DNA of 27,714 bases. Origin: a virus. This document shows positions 18,232-25,176 of this stretch, in pieces; positions within the stretch are counted from its first letter, which is position 1, and every line of letters begins with the position of its first letter. Under the pieces are notes generated by a model. That model saw only the letters and a list, made by a program, of their open reading frames with translations, ran no database searches and was not told the DNA's origin. The stretch covers positions 1-27,714 of the IMG/VR virus record IMGVR_UViG_3300006749_000090. One strand, 5' to 3'. Both the position numbers and the translations under genes were made by a program.

Positions 18232-18902
18232 ACCTCTTCCTCCTGCTCAAGAAGTTGTGCTCTTATCCTCTTCCACGTCTCAGGGGACTCCTTCGACAGT
18301 TCGACCTTGAGCACGTTGATTGTCTGGTTTATCTGCGGGGTATCACCGGATGTTCCCCATTGGTCGTTCATCTTGAGTAGGTCCTTGATGGTCTCACGGA
18401 CTTCTTTGTGAAGACCGACCGCATCACGCACGAAGCCGTCCTCGTGCACGCTCGCCTCGTCCAAGTACTCGTTCAACTTGCTGTTGAGTCTCTCCACATT
18501 GTCACGAAGAACGTTCATCTCACTGCCTACTTGTATCGCTACCTCAGTAGCGGCAGACCTCTGCACAAGCGGTTGGAAGTGGAACTTCATGTGATGGAAC
18601 ACGCTGTTCTCAGCGATTCCCAGTTCCTCCGCTATCGCATCTGACTCAGAGCCGTCAGCGAAGAAACGCGACTCATACTCGGCACGCGTTGGATGTGTGC
18701 ATAGTTTGCATGATGGATTGGCCGCCATGTGATACTCTCCCATGTGGTTCCTGAAGTGCCTGTCCGCTGTGTTCGTGCGCCATGACATCTCCTTGTCAAT
18801 CTGCTTGGCGGTCATCTCGCCATTCTTCATGGCCTCCTCGTAGATGGCTCTGTCAGGATGCATGCAGAATGCGCATGAGCGCTTTGTCACTGGTTCGCCC
18901 AC
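18228..18902 (-). CDS. double zinc/HTH DNA-binding protein, candidate small terminase
   Basis: 224 aa. Two tandem copies of the same domain: Cys10/Cys13 with HPDRAIYE, a helix-turn-helix-like stretch, then His49/His53; and Cys65/Cys68 with HPTRAEYE, a second HTH (DAIAEELGIAENSVFHH), then His104/His108. Each could hold one zinc through CxxC and HxxxH. The C-terminal 110 residues are helical and acidic, fit for oligomerisation. DNA-binding HTH plus an oligomerising tail upstream of terL is the layout of a small terminase; a transcription regulator is the alternative. The start is GTG at 18902 without a clear ribosome site. Confidence 0.72.
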   Translation of the reverse strand: MGEPVTKRSCAFCMHPDRAIYEEAMKNGEMTAKQIDKEMSWRTNTADRHFRNHMGEYHMAANPSCKLCTHPTRAEYESRFFADGSESDAIAEELGIAENSVFHHMKFHFQPLVQRSAATEVAIQVGSEMNVLRDNVERLNSKLNEYLDEASVHEDGFVRDAVGLHKEVRETIKDLLKMNDQWGTSGDTPQINQTINVLKVELSKESPETWKRIRAQLLEQEEEV

Positions 18903-18932
18903 GTAATGCCATACAAGGGATGTTTCATAATC

Positions 18933-19178
18933 CTATCTTGTTATTCGTGCGTATACAGTGGTTAGTAGTATGAATGAGACGAATACACCAACGAGGTACC
19001 AAGATGTCTCAGCAGATGTCAAATCGTTGCCTTTGAAAAGAAGAATACCTATGCCTACTAGAATTGCGCTAATTAGTTGCACCATAACCATATCGATAAT
19101 CACGCTTCTCTTAGGAGACATGATTTGCATGGAGAGGTCTGCTAGTGGTCGTGGTATGTAATCGGGGCTACCTATCAT
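18933..19178 (-). CDS. small two-TM membrane protein
   Basis: 81 aa from the ATG at 19178, which has GGTGA 5 bases upstream; a GTG at 19187 would add three residues. Two hydrophobic spans (VIIDMVMVQLISAILVGIGI and WYLVGVFVSFILLTTVY) are separated by a short polar loop, with both ends probably on the cytoplasmic side. Size and topology would fit a holin-like protein, but no lysis enzyme is nearby and the label is not proven. It belongs to the same unit as the other membrane proteins at 21017-22586. Confidence 0.7.
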   Translation of the reverse strand: MIGSPDYIPRPLADLSMQIMSPKRSVIIDMVMVQLISAILVGIGILLFKGNDLTSAETSWYLVGVFVSFILLTTVYARITR

Positions 19179-19183
19179 TTCAT

Positions 19184-19816
19184 TCACCTAAATCCGAAGG
19201 CTGAGCGCACAGCGCTGCCGACACCGCTGCCGACTGTCTCAAGCATGGTCGTGTCAGCGAGTGCGCTGTTCAACATGCCCTGCATGAGAGACTGCTGTGA
19301 TAGAGCGATTATCCTGTCGCGCTCCTGCATGGCTACGGTTACAGTCTGCTGTGATATGTTCTGCATGTTGTTCAACTTGGAGATGATGTTCTCCGAGGAT
19401 AGCGTCTGCAAGTCAGAGGGCAGAGAGGCCACATCCAGTGATATGGTGTCATCCTCAATCTTGAATGTGGAGTTCTTTAGGACATTGAGCAGTGAGAAGG
19501 CAGTGATGTTGGCTATCATCTCAACGAAGAGCGGCATGTTCTGCGAGATGATGAACCTGTCAATAGGCTGCATTGTATTCATCATGGCGGAGAGTATCTC
19601 AGCCTCGGACGGTGGAGCGATAGGAGCATTGTACTGGTTCTGCATACCAAGGCCCGAGCCTCCCATCATTCCAGCCATGAACGGATTGGCCTGCTGTGAT
19701 TGCCCCATTGGCATCTGACCCATTGGCAAACCACCTGCGGCTGCCATGCCGCCTGTTGCGGCTCCTAGACCTAGAGTGCTCTGCGTCTGTGCTCCTGTTA
19801 GGTTTATCCCGACCAT
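19184..19816 (-). CDS. 210-aa unknown protein, Gly/Met-rich N-terminus
   Basis: Residues 1-65 are low-complexity Gly/Met/Gln/Ala, probably disordered. Residues 70-130 are hydrophobic helices (PLFVEMIANITAFSLLNVL) and 140-200 a polar helical region, ending in a Gly/Ser-rich tail. Coupled to the previous gene by TAATG. No family is recognised. It could be a virion surface or assembly protein. Confidence 0.6.
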   Translation of the reverse strand: MVGINLTGAQTQSTLGLGAATGGMAAAGGLPMGQMPMGQSQQANPFMAGMMGGSGLGMQNQYNAPIAPPSEAEILSAMMNTMQPIDRFIISQNMPLFVEMIANITAFSLLNVLKNSTFKIEDDTISLDVASLPSDLQTLSSENIISKLNNMQNISQQTVTVAMQERDRIIALSQQSLMQGMLNSALADTTMLETVGSGVGSAVRSAFGFR

Positions 19817-20793
19817 TACTGATTCACCGCCTGTTGCTCAACCGCAGGGGGGATTATTGTTTGAGGCTGCTGGTTCATCATCGCTGTGAAAGCGGGAGTC
19901 GGTTGGGACGCCTCTATAATCTCCTTCTGAAACATCCTCATGTCGAATTGCACGATTGTTATGTCATTGTTCCCTGTCTGCGGATTCGGTATATGCCACA
20001 CGTTGATGCCCTTGGTCTTCTGCGCGTCCTTCTCTATCTCTTGGAAGAATGGCTCGTACTTCTGCACGATTGAAGGTGACGGTGTGGAGTTGCCTGCGAG
20101 GGATGTGACTGGTACAGTGACTAGACTGACACCTCTCTTCATCTTGTCACGGAAGCGACTTGGTTTCAACTCGGCCTCTCTCTCCTCCTCTGCCTCCCAC
20201 TTGCATAGTAGGTGATACAGGTGAAGATGCTCCGGGCAGTATGTTCCTTTGAGGGTCCTACCGCTGGTAACCCCGCTCCTGACTAGGAAAGCCTCAGTCT
20301 GTCCTGAGATTGGATTCTGCCAGTACATCTCCCACAGGCTTCTGCCTGTCTCCTCGTCTGTTATACGTGCGTAGAGATTGTCATACTCTATGAGTTCCTT
20401 GACATTGCAGCCATCCACGACGCATACACCACTGTCCTTGGTGTATCTGTAAGGGCTGCCGAACCATCTTCTAGGGTCGAATATGGACCTCTTCGCCGGT
20501 CTGAGCAACTTGTAGGCCTGCTTGATGTCCTTTCTCCTAGCCTTCCTAGGGTCTGGATGGGTGCTTGGATAGAAGTTGACCTTCGGGACCTCTATGTTCT
20601 TTCTCTGTGCAATCTGCTGCATCTGCTGCTGTGCGACTTGCTGCTCAAGCAGCGCAGCGTGGTTGAACTGCGGGTTTCCCTGCTGTGCCAACGCCATGAT
20701 GGCAGCCTCATTCACATTTGCGAGGGAGGGACGGGGTTGCAGATTTTGCCCAGTCATGGTTCGATACATATTATCGGGAACGTCGAGTACCAT
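19816..20793 (-). CDS. 325-aa unknown protein with treble-clef-like zinc site
   Basis: Residues 45-65 are Gln-rich helix (LEQQVAQQQMQQIAQR). Cys124, Cys129, Cys186 and His189 (CVVDGC... YCPEH) could form a single zinc site around a beta-rich domain (~105-200). The final 60 residues are Gln/Pro-rich. The ATG is preceded by GGGTGAT. No family is recognised. It sits between the AbrB protein and the 210-aa protein, and probably acts with the latter. Confidence 0.62.
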   Translation of the reverse strand: MVLDVPDNMYRTMTGQNLQPRPSLANVNEAAIMALAQQGNPQFNHAALLEQQVAQQQMQQIAQRKNIEVPKVNFYPSTHPDPRKARRKDIKQAYKLLRPAKRSIFDPRRWFGSPYRYTKDSGVCVVDGCNVKELIEYDNLYARITDEETGRSLWEMYWQNPISGQTEAFLVRSGVTSGRTLKGTYCPEHLHLYHLLCKWEAEEEREAELKPSRFRDKMKRGVSLVTVPVTSLAGNSTPSPSIVQKYEPFFQEIEKDAQKTKGINVWHIPNPQTGNNDITIVQFDMRMFQKEIIEASQPTPAFTAMMNQQPQTIIPPAVEQQAVNQ

Positions 20794-20797
20794 CGAA

Positions 20798-21016
20798 TCA
20801 CCCTTGAGGTATCACCTTGATGAACAATTCCCCATTTTCGTCTGAACCCACTTTCCACTCCAGTTTGTCACCCGCTTGGAGTCCAAATTGCGATACTAAC
20901 CACATTGGAACTGTGCATCGCACGCTATTGGAGCCCCCACCTGTTGGCACGAGAGTAGTCTTGCTTCCCCCACGTGCCATGTGCATTCGCACAGGGTCTT
21001 TATTCAAAAAGGTCAC
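20798..21016 (-). CDS. AbrB/MazE-type DNA-binding protein
   Basis: 72 aa. Residues ~20-70 match the swapped-hairpin AbrB fold: VRCTVPMWLVSQFGLQAGDK followed by LEWKV, a Gly turn and LFIKVIP. The phrase TVPxWLVxQxGLxxGDKLEW is typical of archaeal chromatin-associated or transcription regulators. It would bind DNA as a dimer and could regulate viral or host promoters. The GTG at 21016 follows the GTPase stop directly; later ATGs at residues 11 and 13 are alternatives. No toxin partner is adjacent, so an antitoxin role is not indicated. Confidence 0.82.
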   Translation of the reverse strand: MTFLNKDPVRMHMARGGSKTTLVPTGGGSNSVRCTVPMWLVSQFGLQAGDKLEWKVGSDENGELFIKVIPQG

Positions 21017-21724
21017 TCAAGAGGTCAAGAGTTCAATCATGGTGGGTTCGACGTTCCAACCGACTCTAGTAGCCATGAAAGAGCGTTTTGTGGGTATACC
21101 TGCCTTCTGCAATCTGATGAGGTCATCTCGGAAGGGGTCGAATATCTTGTGCTCGCCTATCCTACCTTGAGGCCACAGTCTCGATGCATCCTTGTCGAAG
21201 AATCGGTCTGCCTTGTTGGCAACGAGCATTATCCTCTTCGGAACGTAGTTCTTGCCCTTCCACCTGCTTCTGAGGGTACGATACCTGTATCCCCTGTTTA
21301 TCAGCGTGTCAACTAGGAATTTGAAGCCCGCTATCTGCTCTATGCCGTTGTTCCTGAATGCCCTCTCATCGAACATGTAGACTACAGCCTCGACCTGTCT
21401 CGCAACCATGTCCTCCACCCATAGGTTCCAGAACCTGTCCTCGCCGCCTACATCAGCGGAGTGAACCAGTCTCTTCTCATTCTTCCAGCCAACTCTCTTT
21501 CTAGTGGGCTTAGGCAGCATGTAGTTCATGAGCAACTTGTAGTGCTTCGTCCTCTCGGACTCCGGTATGTCCTCCATCTCACCGGGGGTGGTCATGTAGC
21601 GGTCCAATGTGGTCTTGCCGACCATGCTGGTACCGTAGATGCCCACTTTTCTCGGACGCCACGAGTTGTAGAGGTGCTGCCCCCATAACGCTGCGCCGAC
21701 GAGAGCGCTACCTGCCATCGTCAT
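21017..21724 (-). CDS. Arf/Ras-like small GTPase with N-terminal hydrophobic segment
   Basis: 235 aa. G1/Walker A is residues 31-39 (GTSMVGKTT), G3 is DVGG at 91-94 followed by EDRFWNLW, and G4 is NKAD at 170-173, so nucleotide binding with guanine specificity is likely. DVGGxxxxxxxW is the Arf-type form; the usual catalytic Gln after DVGG is Glu95. Residues 3-20 are hydrophobic and could anchor it in the membrane, an architecture like the SRP receptor beta subunit. The ATG at 21724 overlaps the upstream stop as ATGA and is preferred over an in-frame ATG at 21748. It sits in a cassette with TM proteins. Its role in the virus is unknown. Confidence 0.82.
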   Translation of the reverse strand: MTMAGSALVGAALWGQHLYNSWRPRKVGIYGTSMVGKTTLDRYMTTPGEMEDIPESERTKHYKLLMNYMLPKPTRKRVGWKNEKRLVHSADVGGEDRFWNLWVEDMVARQVEAVVYMFDERAFRNNGIEQIAGFKFLVDTLINRGYRYRTLRSRWKGKNYVPKRIMLVANKADRFFDKDASRLWPQGRIGEHKIFDPFRDDLIRLQKAGIPTKRSFMATRVGWNVEPTMIELLTS

Positions 21725-21984
21725 ACAGGCACCAACCCGATGAGCCATTCACCCAACTCACCGAGTTTGTATACCGACCACTCTACGGTCATGGCCCAGA
21801 CATCCTCACCTGTGTAATGTTGGAAAGCACTGGTGCTCAATGCAGCAGCGGCGCTGAAGATGATTGTCCTCAACCAGCCGACGCCCCATTCATAGGTGTT
21901 GTCGAATGTATTAGCCAAGTGCATGGCTCGGAGTGTTTCCTCGACGGAATCGTCCTTCGGGGTCTTGAAGATGCGTCCCATCAT
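21721..21984 (-). CDS. 87-aa membrane protein
   Basis: Residues ~33-57 (WGVGWLRTIIFSAAAALS...) form one likely transmembrane helix, and the C-terminal 20 residues are an amphipathic or second membrane-contacting helix. ATGA overlaps link it to both the EF-hand protein before it and the GTPase after it, so it is likely made together with them and may be a membrane partner. No family is recognised. GGTGAAGA precedes the start. Confidence 0.7.
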   Translation of the reverse strand: MMGRIFKTPKDDSVEETLRAMHLANTFDNTYEWGVGWLRTIIFSAAAALSTSAFQHYTGEDVWAMTVEWSVYKLGELGEWLIGLVPV

Positions 21985-22586
21985 TCTTCACCGCGACCTT
22001 TCTTGTATCTAAGGTCAGGGGTACCATCCTTCTTCAATGGTGGAGAAAGTTTGTCATCAAGGCTCCTTGGTGCGATGAAGGTGTTGCTGTCGGGGATGTT
22101 GGTAGCCAATGAGTCGAGTCCGAGACTCATGGGACCTGTGGATGTCATGATTTGCGATGATGGTTGGGTTACACTTGATTGTGTGGCAGCCCAAGCCTCC
22201 GGGTTCTGGGAAAACATCGCTAGTTCCCTCTGCAACTGCATTTCCTGTATCCTGAGTTCCATGTCTATCCGACGCTGCTCATGCTCGGACTGTATGCTTC
22301 GGAGGCGCATGTCACGGTCCCTCTGCATGTTCTGCTGGTTGACCCTCTGCATCATGCCCTGCTCAAAGAACATCTTGAACAGGTAGTAAGCGAGCACCTG
22401 AACGGCCAAGGCCGCCATAGAATACGTCATACCATTCACCCAAGAGTCACCTGTAGAACCGGCAGGCAACCAGATGCCCGAGTCGAAGACCCCGACTGCT
22501 ACTCCGATTAGCGCTGACTGCGCCAAAATCAAACCTGTTAATCTCAATTCACTGCTGTCTACTTGTCCGTCTCGATTCCAATCCAT
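21981..22586 (-). CDS. EF-hand/two-TM/coiled-coil membrane protein
   Basis: 201 aa. The N-terminus reads MDWNRDGQVDSSE: Asp2, Asn4, Asp6, Asp10 and Glu13 with Gly7 and Val9 exactly fit a 12-residue calcium-binding EF-hand/dockerin loop. Two transmembrane helices follow (~16-38 and ~48-73), then a Gln/Glu/Arg-rich coiled coil (~74-118) and a Pro/Ser-rich tail. First gene of the unit after the AT-rich gap, so probably first on its transcript; GAGGT lies 7 bases upstream of ATG. A calcium-responsive membrane anchor is a reasonable guess; no family is recognised. Confidence 0.75.
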   Translation of the reverse strand: MDWNRDGQVDSSELRLTGLILAQSALIGVAVGVFDSGIWLPAGSTGDSWVNGMTYSMAALAVQVLAYYLFKMFFEQGMMQRVNQQNMQRDRDMRLRSIQSEHEQRRIDMELRIQEMQLQRELAMFSQNPEAWAATQSSVTQPSSQIMTSTGPMSLGLDSLATNIPDSNTFIAPRSLDDKLSPPLKKDGTPDLRYKKGRGEE

Positions 22587-22733
22587 GTGACTGACCTCGT
22601 GCTAACCCACGTGAGGGGTCACCTTAAGAGTTTTTGAGGCTGTATAGAGGATGTTTACAATATTTCATTATTCATTCTATAAGTAATAATTAATATTATT
22701 GTCATTAAAGGAATAATGGAAACATTGGATTAA
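22587..22733 (-). promoter_or_regulatory. AT-rich intergenic region with probable terminator and promoter
   Basis: The longest non-coding stretch in the window, much richer in A+T than its surroundings. On the minus strand, T-rich runs follow the stop of the 67-aa gene, then a TATA-like TTACTTATAG (22686-22677), then a leader of roughly 70 bases to ATG at 22586. Near the start, 22595-22601 can pair with 22608-22616 (7 bp, two-base bulge, 6-base loop), placing the GAGG ribosome site in the stem. Promoter and hairpin are predictions. Confidence 0.5.
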
Positions 22734-22937
22734 TCACATTCCTTGCTCCCTGAGCATCCGAGCCTGACGAATCCTCTCCATACTGCTGGCATTTGGGTCG
22801 GTCATCGGCGCTCCCTGTGCCCTCATCGCGGCTAGTGCCTCTGCTCTCGACACGAAGTTGCCGCTGCCCGGTGGCATCTCCACCATATCTATGACCTCCT
22901 CCTTCAGCAGCCGGAAAGCAATGTCGAAGGGATTCAT
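22734..22937 (-). CDS. 67-aa protein with FDxAFxxLK start motif
   Basis: Begins MNPFDIAFRLLKEEVI, the motif shared by several small proteins here. The rest is helical and charged (SSMERIRQARMLREQ). ATG at 22937 overlaps the upstream stop as ATGA. Last gene before the AT-rich gap. Function unknown. Confidence 0.7.
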   Translation of the reverse strand: MNPFDIAFRLLKEEVIDMVEMPPGSGNFVSRAEALAAMRAQGAPMTDPNASSMERIRQARMLREQGM

Positions 22938-23719
22938 CTGACAGCCACCCTTCTGAGCGTGCCTTTGTCCTTGAAGTGCCTCGCTCTGTTGGAGTGCTCG
23001 GGCTCAAGCGTCAACCTGCCGCCCTGCGTGTGACTGACATCCATATGGTCATCAGTGCCGTAAATGCCCCTCTTTCGTCTCTCAGCGTGGAGTTCGCGCT
23101 GGTACTTGCGCCGCTCGGGCGTCTTCTCGTACTGCTTGTCATACTCCAACTTGCGCCTCATGGCCTCGGGCGACTTGCGCTCCTTGATGAAACTGAAAGC
23201 GAGGTCCATCTTGTCGAACTGGCCCAAGGAGGTCTGAGTCATGTCGCGTGAGTCTGTCGGCGTCGTGAGTTTCGGAACCTTACTCGGTTGGACGGTCTCA
23301 CCTGTGATTGCGTCTGTGGATGGCATGTTGTAGAGGTTGCCGACAGTACCCTGCGCCTCGGCCCTCCTTCTGAACTCCTCCTCGGTCAGCCCCATGTGAT
23401 TCGCCAACGTGGTCTGCTCCTTGACGATGGTGGGCTTGCCGCCGACACCCTGCTTCTTGGACCTCTTCCTCTTGGTGGCCGCCCTCTTCTGCCCCGTCGT
23501 CATTGAGCGTGACGTCTTGGGCGTGTCGCTGCTGACCTTCACGGAGGGTCTGCACTTCGGGTATCCCTTGCTAGACGTCTTGGCCTTCGACCTGCCGCAT
23601 GGCGGGTGCTTCCCGTCCTTGTCCTTCCTCGATACGTCTACCCACTTCTCCTTGAACCACCGGTTCAGGTTCTTGACTACCAGTGTATTGTGGCAGGTGC
23701 ATCGGGAGTCTGAACTCAT
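22934..23719 (-). CDS. basic aquatic-virus protein (DUF5872-like), 261 aa
   Basis: The ATG at 23719 overlaps the previous stop as ATGA and has GGGGA upstream; an in-frame start at 23767 is less likely. Residues ~10-90 (WFKEKWVDVSRK, PPCGRSKAK, GYPKCRPS, then TPKTSRSMTTGQK and KRKRSKK) match a basic family I know from many aquatic viruses, possibly DUF5872. Residues ~160-185 read QTSLGQFD then KMDLAFSFIKE, combining a PIP-box-like sequence with the FDxAW-type motif. The end (DVSHTQGG... HSNRARHFKDKGTLRR) is also common in such viruses. Nucleic-acid binding is likely from charge; true role unknown. Confidence 0.7.
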   Translation of the reverse strand: MSSDSRCTCHNTLVVKNLNRWFKEKWVDVSRKDKDGKHPPCGRSKAKTSSKGYPKCRPSVKVSSDTPKTSRSMTTGQKRAATKRKRSKKQGVGGKPTIVKEQTTLANHMGLTEEEFRRRAEAQGTVGNLYNMPSTDAITGETVQPSKVPKLTTPTDSRDMTQTSLGQFDKMDLAFSFIKERKSPEAMRRKLEYDKQYEKTPERRKYQRELHAERRKRGIYGTDDHMDVSHTQGGRLTLEPEHSNRARHFKDKGTLRRVAVR

Positions 23720-23904
23720 TTCTTCCCCTTCTTCTTGAACTTGCCTCGGCAGTACTGGACTGCCCATCCGTTAGCATAGGCAGACGGATAGACCTTGAAC
23801 TTCCGCTTCGCTGCGGCTTTTCCTTCAGGACATAGTTTCTTCTCAAGTGCATCCCAAGCGCTTCCCATACCTACGCAATGACCGCAATCACATGACTTTA
23901 TCAT
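23716..23904 (-). CDS. 62-aa small basic protein with Cys cluster
   Basis: Residues 5-12 hold CDCGHC, followed by a conserved segment KFKVYPSAYANGWAVQYCRG and a Lys-rich tail. The YPSAYANxWAVxxC phrase is a recurring small-protein family in aquatic viruses and phages. ATGA overlaps link it to both neighbours. Function unknown; the Cys residues may bind metal. Confidence 0.72.
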   Translation of the reverse strand: MIKSCDCGHCVGMGSAWDALEKKLCPEGKAAAKRKFKVYPSAYANGWAVQYCRGKFKKKGKK

Positions 23905-24077
23905 ATCACGAACACCATCTTCGTCAACTTGTCAGCGGCTTTGCGCTGTGCGTGGAGCAGGCTGTAGCATGGGCATCGGGGTGGTTTCATCGAGCATTTC
24001 ATCACGCCTTTCTCCATGCACTTGCAGGGGTTCTTCTTATCGCCGCCGCAGCAGCAACTGTCTCTCTTTAATGCCAT
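23901..24077 (-). CDS. 58-aa Cys-rich protein
   Basis: ATG at 24077 overlaps the previous TAA as TAATG and has AGGTGG about 8 bases upstream, so it is preferred over the upstream GTG. The product has ten cysteines in 58 residues (SCCCGGDKKNPCKCM, KCSMKPPRCPC), probably chelating two or more metal ions. A similar CGGDKKNPCKCM phrase recurs in aquatic-virus small proteins, as far as I recall. Function unknown. Confidence 0.7.
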   Translation of the reverse strand: MALKRDSCCCGGDKKNPCKCMEKGVMKCSMKPPRCPCYSLLHAQRKAADKLTKMVFVI

Positions 24078-24955
24078 TAACAATTCCACCTTTTCAATGC
24101 CGCACCTTTCGGTGTGAGTTTGCCGTCCTTGCTGGTCGGTCCCTTGGAACCACCCATGCGAGCGCAGAACGACTTGCGTCTCTTGGCCCTCTTGCTTCCG
24201 GGCTTGAGTTTGGATGGCTTGGTGGTGACAGGCGCTTTCAGGTTCGCTCCCGTCTCCCTCTTGAACTTGGCACGACCAGCAGCGTTGAGTCCGCCTTTCT
24301 TGTGATGGCGCTTGGGGTTGTAGCCGTGGAAGGGCTTGGACTTCTTCTTGCCCTTCTCAAAATAGTCCTCGACCAGAGTGCCGAACGCCTGTGTTGAGGG
24401 CGAGCAGCAGTCGCATGCGGCGCTCACTTGCACGTAGGCATCCGACTTCTTGACCTCCTTCTCGGGGTCTGCGGTGTCCTCCGGCTTCTTCGGCATCTTC
24501 GGGCCGACCGATATGATTAGCGCGAAGGCTGGCTTCTTCTTCTTTTTCTCCGACTTCACGACTGGGACGATGCTCGACCTCGGTATGCCACCGGCTCTGA
24601 CGTTGCTATCCGTTCCAGCGAAGACGCCACCATCGGGTTCTTGATGAGAGACTGCATTCGGCAGTCCTCCGCCCCTGATGCCAACTACGCCCACGTTACT
24701 CGCAGGTAGGCCGAACTTTTTGGCTCTTTCTTGTGCGAACTGTCGTGCGAGGTCCGGGTTGTCAGTGGTGTAGGATATCCTGTCCTCGCCTCTGAGGGAC
24801 TCTGGGACGTATCGGTTTGACCTCCTTGCAGGGCTGCCTCCCCTGATTCCTTGGTCGAGGACGCCCTGCATGTCGATTGTGCCATGATACTCGGTCACTG
24901 GGCCGAGGCTACTGGGCAAATCAGCGTGGTACTCACCGAGTTCGCTCTGTCTCAT
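24077..24955 (-). CDS. ART-like domain fused to DUF6321-like C-terminus
   Basis: 292 aa. Residues ~20-132 read YHGT (His24), then VLDQGIRGG, then ISYTTDNPDLARQFA (Ser61-Tyr62-Thr63), then VGVVGIRGG and GGIPRSSIVPV. This order resembles ADP-ribosyltransferase or RNA 2'-phosphotransferase folds, but I cannot point to a firm catalytic Glu. Residues ~135-200 are a Lys-rich linker with CDCC. Residues ~205-292 (KGGLNAAGRAKFKRETGANL, RRKSFCARMGG, LKRWNC) match a basic family common in aquatic viruses that I recall as DUF6321. Starts by ATGA overlap. Confidence 0.7.
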   Translation of the reverse strand: MRQSELGEYHADLPSSLGPVTEYHGTIDMQGVLDQGIRGGSPARRSNRYVPESLRGEDRISYTTDNPDLARQFAQERAKKFGLPASNVGVVGIRGGGLPNAVSHQEPDGGVFAGTDSNVRAGGIPRSSIVPVVKSEKKKKKPAFALIISVGPKMPKKPEDTADPEKEVKKSDAYVQVSAACDCCSPSTQAFGTLVEDYFEKGKKKSKPFHGYNPKRHHKKGGLNAAGRAKFKRETGANLKAPVTTKPSKLKPGSKRAKRRKSFCARMGGSKGPTSKDGKLTPKGAALKRWNC

Positions 24956-25176
24956 CTGTTCCTCACCACCCTGACGAGGCCCGTCTGCCTGCGCATCTTC
25001 GGCCTCAAGTTCCCGCGTGCGAGGTTGCGTGCGTAGCGCTTCTTGGTCTTCCTGTTCTTCGTGGCTCGCGACAGACGCTGCACCTTCGCCGCAGCAAGGC
25101 GTTTAGGGCGATTCTGAATGTACTTTGAGGACTTGATTACCCCAACGCTGACGCCGACCACGGACAATTGACGCAT
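24952..25176 (-). CDS. 74-aa very basic protein
   Basis: Residues 15-74 are dense in Arg and Lys (KRLAAAKVQRLSRATKNRKT and on), suggesting nucleic-acid binding. Its ATG (25176) lies in a palindrome, ACGCATGCGT, that also contains the ATG of the divergent plus-strand gene. No clear ribosome site. It ends by ATGA overlap with the next gene. Confidence 0.62.
   Translation of the reverse strand: MRQLSVVGVSVGVIKSSKYIQNRPKRLAAAKVQRLSRATKNRKTKKRYARNLARGNLRPKMRRQTGLVRVVRNR

Noticed and set aside
18933-19187. Holin
   Set aside because: Small two-TM topology fits, but there is no lysis enzyme nearby and holins are not diagnostic by topology, so it is kept as a membrane protein.
20798-21016. Antitoxin of a toxin-antitoxin pair
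   Set aside because: The AbrB fold is present, but neither neighbour resembles a toxin.
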